Origin: Caballeronia glathei
GTDB lineage: Bacteria; Pseudomonadota; Gammaproteobacteria; Burkholderiales; Burkholderiaceae
Direction: 5' to 3'
Length of the DNA stretch: 64,000 bases
Assembly (NCBI RefSeq): GCF_000698595.1
Contig: NZ_JFHC01000008.1
Location: 1 to 64,000 of the forward strand
Of the stretch, positions 12,074 through 24,096 are shown piece by piece (within the stretch, counting starts at the first letter, position 1; the number at the start of each line of letters is the position of its first letter). Position numbers and translations under genes: made by a program. The notes under the pieces are model-generated. The model made no database searches and was not told the origin of the DNA. It saw only the letters and a program-made list of their open reading frames with translations.

Positions 12074-12901
12074 ATGTCGCAACAACTTCAGCAGATCATC
12101 GATACCGCCTGGGAAAACCGCGCCGAGCTGTCGCCGAAAGCCGCGCCCGCCGAAGTGCGCGACGCCGTCGCGCACGCGATCGAGCAGTTGGACCGTGGCC
12201 AGTTGCGCGTGGCCGAGAAGCAGAACGGCGACTGGATCGTCAATCAGTGGCTGAAGAAGGCCGTGCTGCTGTCGTTCCGCCTGGAAGACAACGCGCCGAT
12301 GCCCGCGGGCGGTTACTCGCAGTTCTACGACAAGGTGCCCTCGAAGTTCGCGAACTACACGGCCGAAGACTTCGCCGCGGGCGGCTTTCGCGTCGTGCCG
12401 CCGGCCATTGCGCGCCGCGGCTCGTTCATCGCGAAGAACGTCGTGCTGATGCCGTCGTACACGAACATCGGCGCCTACGTGGACGAAGGCACGATGGTCG
12501 ATACCTGGGCGACGGTCGGTTCGTGCGCGCAGATCGGCAAGAACGTGCACCTGTCGGGCGGCGTGGGCATCGGCGGCGTGCTGGAGCCGCTGCAGGCGAA
12601 CCCGGTCATCATCGAGGACAACTGCTTCATCGGCGCGCGCTCGGAAGTGGTGGAAGGCGTGATCGTCGAGGAGAACTCGGTCATCTCGATGGGCGTCTAT
12701 CTCGGCCAGAGCACGAAGATCTACGACCGCGAGACCGGCTCGGTCACCTATGGCCGCATTCCGGCGGGCTCGGTCGTGGTCGCGGGCAACCTGCCGTCGA
12801 AGGACGGCACGCACAGCCTCTACTGCGCCGTCATCGTGAAGAAGGTCGACGCCAAGACGCGTGCGAAGGTCGGCCTGAACGAACTGCTGCGGGGCGACTG
12901 A
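12074..12901 (+). CDS. dapD: Tetrahydrodipicolinate N-succinyltransferase
   Basis: Uses succinyl-CoA to succinylate tetrahydrodipicolinate, the step before DapC. The 275-residue length is typical. The N-terminal helical region is followed by a left-handed beta helix built of hexapeptide repeats (about 105-230), including [22 protein letters not shown] and [21 protein letters not shown], which are DapD hallmarks. It follows dapC closely and precedes an ArsC-like gene by 2 bp, so dapC, dapD and the ArsC-like gene look like one transcription unit. Confidence 0.97.
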   Translation: MSQQLQQIIDTAWENRAELSPKAAPAEVRDAVAHAIEQLDRGQLRVAEKQNGDWIVNQWLKKAVLLSFRLEDNAPMPAGGYSQFYDKVPSKFANYTAEDFAAGGFRVVPPAIARRGSFIAKNVVLMPSYTNIGAYVDEGTMVDTWATVGSCAQIGKNVHLSGGVGIGGVLEPLQANPVIIEDNCFIGARSEVVEGVIVEENSVISMGVYLGQSTKIYDRETGSVTYGRIPAGSVVVAGNLPSKDGTHSLYCAVIVKKVDAKTRAKVGLNELLRGD

Positions 12902-12903
12902 TC

Positions 12904-13275
12904 GTGGCGCGAGGTTCCGTGAATACGACCGTCGTCTACGGCATTCCGAACTGCGACACCGTGAAGAAAGCGCGCGTGTGGCTGGAAGAGCACGGCGTGC
13001 CGTTCGAGTTCCACGACTTCAAGAAGGCGGGTGTCTCGACGGCGCTTCTGCAGGACTGGCTGAAGGACGTGTCGCTCGACGAGCTCATCAACCGGCGCGG
13101 CACGACCTGGCGCGGGCTCTCCGACACCTACAAGGCCGAAGCCGGCACCACGCCGGGCGCGATCGCGCTGATGATCCACAAGCCGTCGATCATCAAGCGG
13201 CCGGTCGTCGTGGTGAACGGGCGGGTGAAGACGCTCGGCTTTTCGGCCGAGCAGTACGAAACGCTGTTCGCCTGA
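12904..13275 (+). CDS. ArsC/Spx-family reductase-like protein (YffB type)
   Basis: A thioredoxin-fold protein of the ArsC/Spx superfamily, about 118-123 residues. It has the N-terminal YGIPNCDTVKKA motif, where a single Cys replaces the CXXC of glutaredoxins, and the conserved RP of IIKRPVVV. In E. coli the homologue yffB also sits just before dapE, and the same order holds here (dapE begins at 13398). The biochemical role is unproven; arsenate reduction is not implied by the context. The start may be the GTG at 12904, two bases after dapD, or the GTG at 12919 (NTTVVYGIPNCD); the latter fits the family length better. Confidence 0.85.
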   Translation: MARGSVNTTVVYGIPNCDTVKKARVWLEEHGVPFEFHDFKKAGVSTALLQDWLKDVSLDELINRRGTTWRGLSDTYKAEAGTTPGAIALMIHKPSIIKRPVVVVNGRVKTLGFSAEQYETLFA

Positions 13276-13347
13276 CGCTCTTCGTCGCGCGTATGCGCTG
13301 CGCTTTCATGTCGCGCTTTTACGTCGCGCTTTTTCATCGCTCAACGC

Positions 13348-13377
13348 AAATGCCGGCCGCCGCGCCGGCATTTTTTT
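13348..13377 (+). terminator. Intrinsic terminator after the ArsC-like gene
   Basis: AAATGCCGGC and GCCGGCATTT form a ten-pair stem followed by a run of T. It lies 20 bp before dapE, so dapE may need read-through or a promoter of its own. Confidence 0.88.
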
Positions 13378-13382
13378 ATTGA

Positions 13383-14537
<1,155 letters not shown>

Positions 14538-14556
14538 AAAACAAAGGAGCCTTGCG

Positions 14557-15441
14557 ATGGCGCTGCCCTTCACCACCCTGCGTGACCTGCTGCGCTTCGG
14601 CGTGTCCCGTTTCACCGAAGCCGGATTGTCGTTCGGCCACGGCTCGTCGAACGCCTACGACGAGGCCGCCTATCTGATTCTTCACACGCTGCATCTGCCG
14701 CTCGACACGCTCGACCCGTTCCTCGACGCGCGCCTGCTCGACACGGAAATCGACGCGGTCATGAAAGTGATCGAACGCCGCGCGGCCGACCGCGTGCCGG
14801 CCGCGTACATCACGCACGAAGCGTGGATGCACGGCCACCGCTTCTTCGTTGATGAACGCGTGATCGTGCCGCGCTCGTTCATCGGCGAATTGCTGCAGGA
14901 CGGCCTGCAGCCGTATGTCGCCGACCCTGACCAGGTGTCGCACGTGCTGGAGCTGTGCACCGGTTCGGGATGCCTCGCGATTCTGGCCGCGCAGGCTTTC
15001 CAGAACGCGGACATCGACGCCGTGGACATCTCCCCGGCCGCGCTCGAAGTCGCGCATCGCAACGTGGACGACTACGGGCTCGCCGAGCGTATCTCGCTCT
15101 ACGAAGGCGATCTCTTCGCGCCGCTGCCGGGCGGGCGCTACGAGGTGATCATCACGAATCCGCCGTACGTGAACGCCACGGCGATGCAGAACCTGCCGGC
15201 CGAGTACCGGCACGAGCCCGAACTCGCGCTCGCGGGCGGCGCGGACGGCATGGACGTCGTGCGGCGCATCGTCGGCGAGGCGCGCAGGTGGCTGACCGAG
15301 GACGGCGTGCTCGTCGTCGAGATCGGCAACGAGCGCGAGAACGTCGAGGCGTCGCTTGGCGGGCTCGATCTCGTCTGGCTCTCGACCAGCGCCGGCGACG
15401 ACAACGTGTTCCTGATCCAGGCCGCCGATCTGCCGGGCTGA
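14557..15441 (+). CDS. prmB: Ribosomal protein L3 glutamine methyltransferase
   Basis: SAM-dependent N5-glutamine methyltransferase that modifies ribosomal protein L3. The 294-residue protein has an N-terminal helical domain, the SAM-binding motif ELCTGSGCLAILAA and the diagnostic IITNPPYV, which places the target glutamine amide. Length and the VDERVIVPRSFIGELL segment separate PrmB from the paralogous release-factor methyltransferase PrmC. A Shine-Dalgarno (AAAGGAG) precedes the ATG. It sits 19 bp after dapE and is probably co-transcribed with it; the link to lysine synthesis is positional only. Confidence 0.93.
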   Translation: MALPFTTLRDLLRFGVSRFTEAGLSFGHGSSNAYDEAAYLILHTLHLPLDTLDPFLDARLLDTEIDAVMKVIERRAADRVPAAYITHEAWMHGHRFFVDERVIVPRSFIGELLQDGLQPYVADPDQVSHVLELCTGSGCLAILAAQAFQNADIDAVDISPAALEVAHRNVDDYGLAERISLYEGDLFAPLPGGRYEVIITNPPYVNATAMQNLPAEYRHEPELALAGGADGMDVVRRIVGEARRWLTEDGVLVVEIGNERENVEASLGGLDLVWLSTSAGDDNVFLIQAADLPG

Positions 15442-15462
15442 GCCGGCTTGCGCGGGCGCAAA

Positions 15463-15491
15463 CGCGGCACGGTTTACAAAACCGTGCCGCG
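15463..15491. repeat. Perfect 13-bp inverted repeat after prmB
   Basis: CGCGGCACGGTTT (15463-15475) and AAACCGTGCCGCG (15479-15491) are separated by three bases. There is no T-run on the plus strand, so it is not a standard intrinsic terminator. It could be an RNA hairpin that protects the prmB message or a protein-binding palindrome. Confidence 0.7.
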
Positions 15492-15612
15492 CGGTCGTTC
15501 GGTAAGATGACGGATCGTCGGCCGTGGCCCGGACAGGCGCGGCAGTCCCTGATGTATCAGCACCCCGGCATCGGCACCCCGGTTCTGCCGCCACGCGAGC
15601 TGCGCGCGCACA

Positions 15613-17136
15613 ATGGAACTAGACTGGCTTCACCTCGGCACTCTCGTCTTCCTGGCACACATGCTCGGCATCATTGCCGCATGCCACGCCGTCGTGAACA
15701 CGCGCACGTCGCAGGGCGCGGTTGCGTGGGCCGTGTCGCTCGTCGCGATGCCTTATTTCACGCTCGTGCCGTATCTCTTCCTCGGCCGCAGCAAGTTCGC
15801 CGGCTACATCGACGAGCGGCGCCTCGAGAACGAAATCCTGCGCAGCCGCGCGCATCCCGCCGAGTGGCATTCGGACCACGCCAGCCATGCGGGCGGCACC
15901 GCCGCGCTGCAAGACGTGTCCGGCGCAACCGCCACGGCCGATGCAACCGGTCCTTCCGAGCTGCGCGGCGTGGCGGCGCCCGGACCGGCGGCCTATCTCG
16001 GCAATCCCGCCATCCGCACGCTCACCCGCCTCTCCGGCATGCCGTTCCTGCGCGGCAATTCGGTGCGCGTGCTGCTCAACGGCGACGCCACCTTCACCGC
16101 GATTCTCGAAGCAATCGAACGCGCGAAGCACTACGTGATCGTGCAGTTCTTCATCGTGCGCGCAGACCCGCTCGGGCAACTGCTCAAGGAACTGCTGATC
16201 GCGAAGGCGCAAGCGGGCGTGCGCGTCTATTTCCTCTACGACAGCATCGGCAGCTTCGACCTGCCGCGCCGCTACGTCGACGCGCTGCGCGCGGCCGGCG
16301 TCGAAACGCATCCTTTTGCGACCAAGCGCGTCTTCGTCAACCGCTTCCAGATCAACTTCCGCAATCATCGGAAGATCGTGATCGTCGACGGCGAGCGCGC
16401 GTTCGTCGGCGGGCATAACGTCGGCGTCGAATATCTGGGCGGCAACCCGCGCCTCTCGCCGTGGCGCGATACCCACGTGGAAGTGCGCGGGCCGGCGGTC
16501 GCGAGCATCCAGTTCGTGTTCACCGAAGACTGGTACTGGGCCACCCAGCGGCTGCCGGAAGTCGGGCCGGCGAGCCCGTCCGGCGACGACATGCATTGCA
16601 TGGTCCTGTCGAGCGGTCCCGCCGACAAGCAGGAAACCTGCTCGCTCTTTTTCGTCGAGGCGATCAACGCGGCGCGCGAGCGGATCTGGATCACGACGCC
16701 CTATCTGATCCCCGACGAAGCCGTGTTCTCGGCCTTGAGGCTCGCGGTGCTGCGCGGCGTGGACGTGCGCATCATGATTCCGAGCCGGCGCGACCATCAC
16801 GTGGTGTTCGCCGCGTCGAAGCTGTATGCCTACGACGCCATCAACGCGGGCGTGCGCATCTTCCGCTACCGGCCGGGCTTCCTGCACCAGAAAGTCGTGC
16901 TGGTCGACCATATCGCCGCCGCGATCGGCAGCGCAAATCTCGACAACCGCTCGTTCCGGCTCAACTTCGAGATCATGGTGCTAACGGTCGACAGCGGCTT
17001 CGCGAGCCAGGTGGAGGCGATGCTGCTCGAGGACTTCGCGCAGTCGTACGAAATCGACGTGAACGACTATCGCGGCGCGCCGGCGTGGCGGCGCATGACG
17101 ATGCACGTTGCAAGGCTCTTTTCACCGATCCTCTAG
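15613..17136 (+). CDS. cls: Cardiolipin synthase (phospholipase D superfamily)
   Basis: Inner-membrane enzyme that joins two phosphatidylglycerols to cardiolipin and glycerol. The 507-residue protein begins with two hydrophobic helices (about 7-55), followed by two phospholipase D catalytic motifs: HRKIVIVDG with the His at about residue 252, and HQKVVLVD with the His at about 425, each followed by the expected G/S and N residues (GGHNVG; GSANLDNRSF). An Ala/Thr-rich insertion of about 50 residues (about 90-135) lies between the membrane part and the first catalytic domain. The gene ends 14 bp from the convergent glutathione peroxidase gene. Confidence 0.9.
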   Translation: MELDWLHLGTLVFLAHMLGIIAACHAVVNTRTSQGAVAWAVSLVAMPYFTLVPYLFLGRSKFAGYIDERRLENEILRSRAHPAEWHSDHASHAGGTAALQDVSGATATADATGPSELRGVAAPGPAAYLGNPAIRTLTRLSGMPFLRGNSVRVLLNGDATFTAILEAIERAKHYVIVQFFIVRADPLGQLLKELLIAKAQAGVRVYFLYDSIGSFDLPRRYVDALRAAGVETHPFATKRVFVNRFQINFRNHRKIVIVDGERAFVGGHNVGVEYLGGNPRLSPWRDTHVEVRGPAVASIQFVFTEDWYWATQRLPEVGPASPSGDDMHCMVLSSGPADKQETCSLFFVEAINAARERIWITTPYLIPDEAVFSALRLAVLRGVDVRIMIPSRRDHHVVFAASKLYAYDAINAGVRIFRYRPGFLHQKVVLVDHIAAAIGSANLDNRSFRLNFEIMVLTVDSGFASQVEAMLLEDFAQSYEIDVNDYRGAPAWRRMTMHVARLFSPIL

Positions 17137-17150
17137 GCCGCGCGGCGTGC

Positions 17151-17630
17151 CTACAGCAGTTTTTCCACGTCGTCCGTGATCGATTCCGGCTTCGTGATCG
17201 GCGCAAAGCGCTTGACAATGTTGCCCTGGCGGTCGACCAGGAACTTCGTGAAATTCCACTTGATCGCCTCGATGCCGAGCACGCCCGGCTCCTTCTCCGT
17301 CAGATACTTATAGAGCGGATGTGCGTTCGCGCCGTTGACCTCGATTTTCTCGAACATCGGAAACGTCACGCCATAGTTCGTTTCGCAGAAGCTGCCGATC
17401 TGCGCTGCGTCGCCGGGTTCCTGCTTGCCGAACTGGTTGCACGGAAAGCCGAGCACCTCGAAACCGCGCGACGCGTAGCGCTCGTACAGGTCCTGGAGGC
17501 CCTTGTACTGCGGCGTGAATCCGCACTCGCTCGCCGTGTTGACGATGAGCAGCACCTTGTCGCGGTACTTGTCGAGGCTGACGGTCTCGCCCCCGAGCGT
17601 CTGGGCTGAGAATGCGTAGAGATTGTCCAT
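17151..17630 (-). CDS. Glutathione peroxidase family protein
   Basis: Thiol peroxidase of the glutathione peroxidase fold, 159 residues, predicted cytoplasmic. The catalytic Cys is in NTASECGFTPQ (Cys36, where animal enzymes have selenocysteine); the FPCNQFGKQEPG motif and the WNFTKFLVDRQG segment supply the other catalytic-site residues. Bacterial Cys enzymes of this type usually reduce organic peroxides with thioredoxin or glutathione; which donor is used here cannot be read. It is a single-gene unit, convergent with cls and divergent from the ABC-F gene. Confidence 0.93.
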   Translation of the reverse strand: MDNLYAFSAQTLGGETVSLDKYRDKVLLIVNTASECGFTPQYKGLQDLYERYASRGFEVLGFPCNQFGKQEPGDAAQIGSFCETNYGVTFPMFEKIEVNGANAHPLYKYLTEKEPGVLGIEAIKWNFTKFLVDRQGNIVKRFAPITKPESITDDVEKLL

Positions 17631-17869
17631 TCGATGCTCCGCGGATTGAAAAAATCAGTCTAAGCCAAAATGCCCGGACGAGGCAGCCGGCCGGTTGGCA
17701 CAGGCAAAAGCGCCGAACGGATGCGGCCTGAGCTGGCGTGACTTCGGGCGCCCCCGCATCCCGCCCACGGCAGCGTGCGTGCCGCCGAGCACCCGTTGCC
17801 CTCACCCCCGCGCCCCAACCCGCCGACAGTCTAAAATAGCGATTTCCCCCAAAGCCCGGTCCTCACGTC

Positions 17870-19804
<1,935 letters not shown>

Positions 19805-19872
19805 TTTGCGCCTGATTTGCCGCCAGATTGCCGCCAGAGAAACGCAGCACGTCAAACGACGGAGACCGGACC

Positions 19873-20919
19873 TTGACACAGCCCAACGCACTCGACGGCC
19901 TGCGCGTTCTCGACCTGACGCGCCTTCTGCCCGGCCCGGTCGCCACGCTGCGGCTCGCGGAACTGGGCGCGGACGTGCTCAAGATCGAGCCGCCCGGCGA
20001 GGGCGACTACACCCGCACGATGCTGCAAAGCGACGCCGACCGCGCGGCGGGCACGCCGAGCGCGTTCTACCGGCTCGTCAACCGCGGCAAGCGGCAACTC
20101 GCGATCGACCTGAAGAGCGCCGACGGGCGCGCGCAGCTGATCGCGCTCGCGCGAGAGTCGGATGTGCTCGTCGAGAGCTTCCGGCCGTCCGTGATGGCGC
20201 GGCTCGGCGTAGGCTACGACGTCCTGCGCGACGCGAACCCGAAACTGGTGTATTGCGCGATCACGGGCTTCGGCGCCGACGGCCCGTTCGTCGACAAGGC
20301 CGGCCACGACCTGAACTACGTCGCCTACGCGGGGGTGCTCGATCAGCTCGCCGCGCCCGACGGCACCCCGATCCTGCCGAATTTCCAGATCGCGGACCTG
20401 CTGGGCGGCGCGCTCGCCGCCGTCACGCAGATTCTCGCGGCGCTGTGGCACGTGGCACGCGGCGGCGACGGGCGATGCCTGAATGTGTCGATGACGCATG
20501 CCGTGCACACGCACAACGTCATGGCGCACATCGCGCTCGCCAATCAGGCCGAGCCGAGCACGCGTGCGGGCGCGGGGCTTCTGAACGGCGGCGTGCCCTG
20601 CTACAACGTGTATCGCACGCGCGATGACCGCTTCATCGCGCTGGGCGCGCTGGAGCTCAAATTCTGGGAAACATTGTGCAAGGCGATCGGACGGCCCGAA
20701 TGGGCGGCGCGGCACTGGAGCCTCGGGGAAGCGCCGGGCGGCGCCGGTGCGGCGGAACTCACGCAGGCGCTGGCGGCGATCTTCCGCGAGCGCACGCGCG
20801 ACGAATGGACCGCGCTTCTGGAGCCGCTCGACTGCTGCGCGGCGCCGGTGCTCACCCCGGCGGAAGCGGCCGCACATCCGCTGTTTCGCCGCGACGAGCG
20901 GCCGGCGGTGCGCGCCTAG
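19873..20919 (+). CDS. CaiB/BaiF (family III) CoA-transferase
   Basis: Transfers CoA between carboxylic acids, or acts as a racemase in related members; the substrate cannot be read. The 348-residue product begins LDGLRVLDLTRLLPGPVATLRLAELGADVLKIEPP, the classic family N-terminus, with the expected NRGKRQLAIDLK and YCAITGFGADGP segments. The start chosen is the TTG at 19873, because GGAG (19861-19864) sits eight bases before it; a TTG at 19828 is in frame but lacks such a site. It ends in a CTAG that also provides the stop of the convergent small gene. Confidence 0.86.
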   Translation: MTQPNALDGLRVLDLTRLLPGPVATLRLAELGADVLKIEPPGEGDYTRTMLQSDADRAAGTPSAFYRLVNRGKRQLAIDLKSADGRAQLIALARESDVLVESFRPSVMARLGVGYDVLRDANPKLVYCAITGFGADGPFVDKAGHDLNYVAYAGVLDQLAAPDGTPILPNFQIADLLGGALAAVTQILAALWHVARGGDGRCLNVSMTHAVHTHNVMAHIALANQAEPSTRAGAGLLNGGVPCYNVYRTRDDRFIALGALELKFWETLCKAIGRPEWAARHWSLGEAPGGAGAAELTQALAAIFRERTRDEWTALLEPLDCCAAPVLTPAEAAAHPLFRRDERPAVRA

Positions 20920-21179
20920 CGGCGCGGCAAGGTCTGCCGGGGCATGCGCTCGTCGTCGACGAGCACGTGCTTTCTGCCCGTCACATGATGGCGGATGGTC
21001 GCGACGACTTCGTCTTCGGTCACGTCCGCCGCCACCGCGCGGCGCGAAATCTGCCCCTCCGCGTCGATCCATTCGACGATCCGGCAGCCTCCGCCCCATG
21101 GCTGTTCGATCGGCGCGGAGACGCGGCAGCCGCGCAAATGGAACGTCGGATTCGGCCGGGATTGGTCTGAGTGTTTCAA
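20916..21179 (-). CDS. DUF2866-like small protein
   Basis: An 87-residue protein (from the TTG at 21179) with a compact conserved-looking core (RGCRVSAPIEQPWGGGCRIVEWID ... EVVATIRHHVTGRKHVLVDD), which I recall as the Burkholderia family DUF2866; function unknown. The TTG is chosen because AAAGGA lies about eight bases upstream; the frame is open to 21287 but that extension is compositionally different. No signal peptide or membrane segment. Its stop codon (TAG) is the reverse complement of the CTAG that also ends the CoA-transferase gene on the other strand. Confidence 0.7.
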   Translation of the reverse strand: MKHSDQSRPNPTFHLRGCRVSAPIEQPWGGGCRIVEWIDAEGQISRRAVAADVTEDEVVATIRHHVTGRKHVLVDDERMPRQTLPRR

Positions 21180-21308
21180 GGCGTGGTCCTTTGAGCTCGT
21201 ATCGGCTTTCGGTTTCGTAGCCGTACAAGCATAAGAAAACCGCGCAACGATTGGGTTACACGCGCTGCCAACTCTTTTACACCACATTACGAGGGCCGGA
21301 ACGCCCCG

Positions 21309-22697
21309 TCATTCGAGCGTGCGCACGCGGTCGATCGCTTCCTCGATGCGGTCCACCGCGATCACTTCCAGTCCGTCGATCGCCTGCTTCGGCGCGTTCG
21401 CCTTCGGTATCAGCGCGATCGAAAAGCCGAGCTTGGCGGCTTCCTTCAGACGATCCTGTCCGCGCGGCGACGGCCGGATCTCGCCCGCGAGCCCCACTTC
21501 GCCGAACACGATCAGGCCCTTCGGCAGCGGCTTGTTGCGCATCGACGAATGGATCGCGAGCAGCACGGCCAGATCGGCGGCGGGCTCGGTGATCTTCACG
21601 CCGCCGACCGCGTTCAGGAACACGTCCTGGTCGAAGCACGCGATGCCCGCGTGCCGGTGCAGGACCGCGAGCAGGAGCGCGAGCCGGTTCTGCTCGAGGC
21701 CGACGGCAAGCCGTCGCGGGTTGGGCACGTGCGCCGTATCGACGAGCGCCTGCACTTCGACGAGCAGCGGCCGCGAGCCTTCCTGCGTGACGAGCACGCA
21801 TGAGCCGGGCACGCTCTGCGCGTGCTGCGACAGGAACAGCGCCGACGGATTCGCCACGCCGCGCAGGCCGCGCTCGGTCATGGCGAACACGCCGAGCTCG
21901 TTCACCGCGCCGAAGCGGTTCTTGAACGCGCGCACGAGCCGGAACGACGAATGCGTGTCGCCTTCGAAATAGAGCACCGTATCGACGATATGCTCCAGCA
22001 CGCGCGGCCCCGCGAGATTGCCCTCCTTCGTCACGTGGCCGACCATGATGATCGCGGTGCCCGTCTGCTTGGCGATCCGCGTCAACTGCGCCGCGCACTC
22101 GCGCACCTGCGCGACCGACCCGGGCGCCGACGTGAGGGCTTCGGAATAGACCGTCTGGATCGAATCGATGACCGCGACTTCCGGGCGCTGTTCATCGATG
22201 GTCGCCTGGATTTTTTCGAGCTGGATCTCCGCGAGCAGTTGCAGGTCGGGCGCGGCCGAATCCGAGTTGCCGAGCAGCCCGAGCCGCTGCGCGCGCAGCG
22301 CGATCTGCGCGCCGGACTCCTCGCCGCTGATATAGAGCGCGCGGCGCTCGCGCGCGATTTCCGCGAGCGATTGCAAAAGCAGCGTCGACTTGCCGATGCC
22401 CGGATCGCCGCCGATCAGCACCACGCCGCCCGCCACCAGACCGCCGCCGAGCACGCGGTCGAATTCGCCGATGCCGGTGGTGAAGCGCGGCACGTCCGAC
22501 GCTTCGATGTCGGACAGCCGCACGACCGGCGAGCTTTTCGCGAGCGCCTGGAAGCGGTGCGCGGACGGCGTCTCGGCTACCGACTCCACCAGCGCGTTCC
22601 ACGCGCCGCACGCCGGGCACTGGCCCTGCCACTTCGGCGCCTGTCCGCCGCATTCGCTACAGATGTACAGCGTCTTCGCCTTCGCTACTTTTGCCAC
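21309..22697 (-). CDS. radA: DNA repair protein RadA
   Basis: RecA-related ATPase/helicase that helps branch migration in recombination. The 462-residue protein has an N-terminal four-Cys zinc finger (CSECGGQAPKWQGQCPAC, about 13-30), Walker A GDPGIGKS at about 97-104, the RadA-specific KNRFG motif, and a C-terminal Lon-protease-like domain. The start codon is GTG. It lies 75 bp downstream of alr on the same strand, an arrangement also seen in other proteobacteria, and the two are likely co-transcribed. Confidence 0.97.
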   Translation of the reverse strand: MAKVAKAKTLYICSECGGQAPKWQGQCPACGAWNALVESVAETPSAHRFQALAKSSPVVRLSDIEASDVPRFTTGIGEFDRVLGGGLVAGGVVLIGGDPGIGKSTLLLQSLAEIARERRALYISGEESGAQIALRAQRLGLLGNSDSAAPDLQLLAEIQLEKIQATIDEQRPEVAVIDSIQTVYSEALTSAPGSVAQVRECAAQLTRIAKQTGTAIIMVGHVTKEGNLAGPRVLEHIVDTVLYFEGDTHSSFRLVRAFKNRFGAVNELGVFAMTERGLRGVANPSALFLSQHAQSVPGSCVLVTQEGSRPLLVEVQALVDTAHVPNPRRLAVGLEQNRLALLLAVLHRHAGIACFDQDVFLNAVGGVKITEPAADLAVLLAIHSSMRNKPLPKGLIVFGEVGLAGEIRPSPRGQDRLKEAAKLGFSIALIPKANAPKQAIDGLEVIAVDRIEEAIDRVRTLE

Positions 22698-22771
22698 TCG
22701 GGATCCTGGAATTCACTGCGCGGGTTGCGCGGATTGCGACGTCCACTGCGTCGGAATGGCCGGAAAGCGCC

Positions 22772-23842
22772 TTACTCCGCGCGCACCGGCACACGCTGGG
22801 CGATCGCGCACATCAGCTCGTAGCCGATCGTGCCGCACGCCTGCGCGACGTCGTCGATAGGCAGGTGCGGGCCCCACAATTCCACGCGCGAGCCGATCCC
22901 GGCGGTCGGGCACGGCGTCAGGTCGACGGTCAGCATGTCCATCGACACGCGCCCGACGAGCTTCGTGCGGATGCCGTCGACGAACACCGGCGTGCCTTCC
23001 GGCGCGATGCGCGGGAATCCGTCCGCGTAGCCGCAGGCCACCACGCCGATGCGCATCTGCTTGCCGGCCGTGTAGGTCGAGCCATAGCCGACCGTATGTC
23101 CGGCATCCACCGTCTGCACGGCGATGAGTTCCGAGGCGAGCGTCATCGCGGGGCGCAGGCCCGTGTCGGCGATATCGGCCGTCACGCCCGACGGCGACGC
23201 GCCGTACAGCATGATGCCGGGCCGCACCCAGTCGAAATGCGCCGCCGGGTGCCACAGGGTCGCGGCCGAGTTCGCGAGGCTGCGCGCCCCGGCGATACCC
23301 TCGGCGCCGCGCTCGAACGCCTCCAGCTGGAAAGCGATGCCGCGCTCGCTGTCGGCGTCGGAAAAATGCGTCATCAGCGTGATCTGGCCGACGCCCTGGC
23401 ACGCCCGCGCCCGCTCCCACGCCGCGCGATAGCGCTCCGGCGTGTAGCCGAGCCGGTTCATGCCGCTGTTCATCTTCAGCTGGATGTTGACCGGTTTCGA
23501 GAGCCGCGCCATTTCCAGCATGCGCAACTGCTCGTCGCAATGGACGGCGGTGGTCAGGCTGTAGCGGTCGATCACGTCGATGTCGGTCGGGCGGAAAAAG
23601 CCTTCGAGCAGAAGAATCGGCCCCGCCCAGCCAAGTTCCCGCAACTTCGCGGCTTCTTCGAGGTCCAGAAGTCCGAATCCGTCCGTCGCGCGCAATCCGG
23701 GGAACGCCCGGGCCAGTCCATGGCCGTAGGCATTGGCCTTGACGACGGCCCAGATCTTCGACTTCGGCGCGTACTTGCGGGCGACAGCGAGGTTGTTGGC
23801 GAGTGCGGCGGTGTGAATGGTGGCGGAAAGGGGGCGCGGCAT
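22772..23842 (-). CDS. alr: Alanine racemase
   Basis: PLP enzyme that interconverts L- and D-alanine to supply D-alanine for peptidoglycan. The 356-residue protein has the PLP-lysine motif [11 protein letters not shown] (Lys35) and the second catalytic Tyr region [11 protein letters not shown]. The ATG at 23842 ([14 protein letters not shown]) fits the family start; the frame is open to 23893 but that extension is not family-like. It is the biosynthetic (Alr) rather than secreted type, since there is no signal peptide. radA follows on the same strand. Confidence 0.96.
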   Translation of the reverse strand: MPRPLSATIHTAALANNLAVARKYAPKSKIWAVVKANAYGHGLARAFPGLRATDGFGLLDLEEAAKLRELGWAGPILLLEGFFRPTDIDVIDRYSLTTAVHCDEQLRMLEMARLSKPVNIQLKMNSGMNRLGYTPERYRAAWERARACQGVGQITLMTHFSDADSERGIAFQLEAFERGAEGIAGARSLANSAATLWHPAAHFDWVRPGIMLYGASPSGVTADIADTGLRPAMTLASELIAVQTVDAGHTVGYGSTYTAGKQMRIGVVACGYADGFPRIAPEGTPVFVDGIRTKLVGRVSMDMLTVDLTPCPTAGIGSRVELWGPHLPIDDVAQACGTIGYELMCAIAQRVPVRAE

Positions 23843-24096
23843 GAGAGTTCGGGTTAAAACGCGGTTGGAACGCCAACCGGGGCGGCGGTTCAAGAGACCT
23901 TGCGAATCAGTATCTTATGAGGAATTTTCAGTACGATCGTGTGATTCCCAACACGTCATCGAGATTACTGCTAGTCAGAATGCGCCTATTTTCGTGTTAT
24001 AAAGCCGTGCACACAACCCATTTCGATCGGAATAAGCCCGAACGCCGACACGGCGCACGGGGCGGATCACCCGCAGTGAGGAAAGCTTCGGATCAG

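Noticed and set aside
12904-13275. Arsenate reductase
   Set aside because: The protein has the ArsC fold, but lies between dapD and dapE and resembles YffB; no ars genes are near.
15541-15612. Upstream extension or extra gene before cls
   Set aside because: A plus-strand frame through 15541-15612 is not in the cls frame and has no ribosome-binding site; the cls ATG at 15613 leads directly into the first membrane helix.
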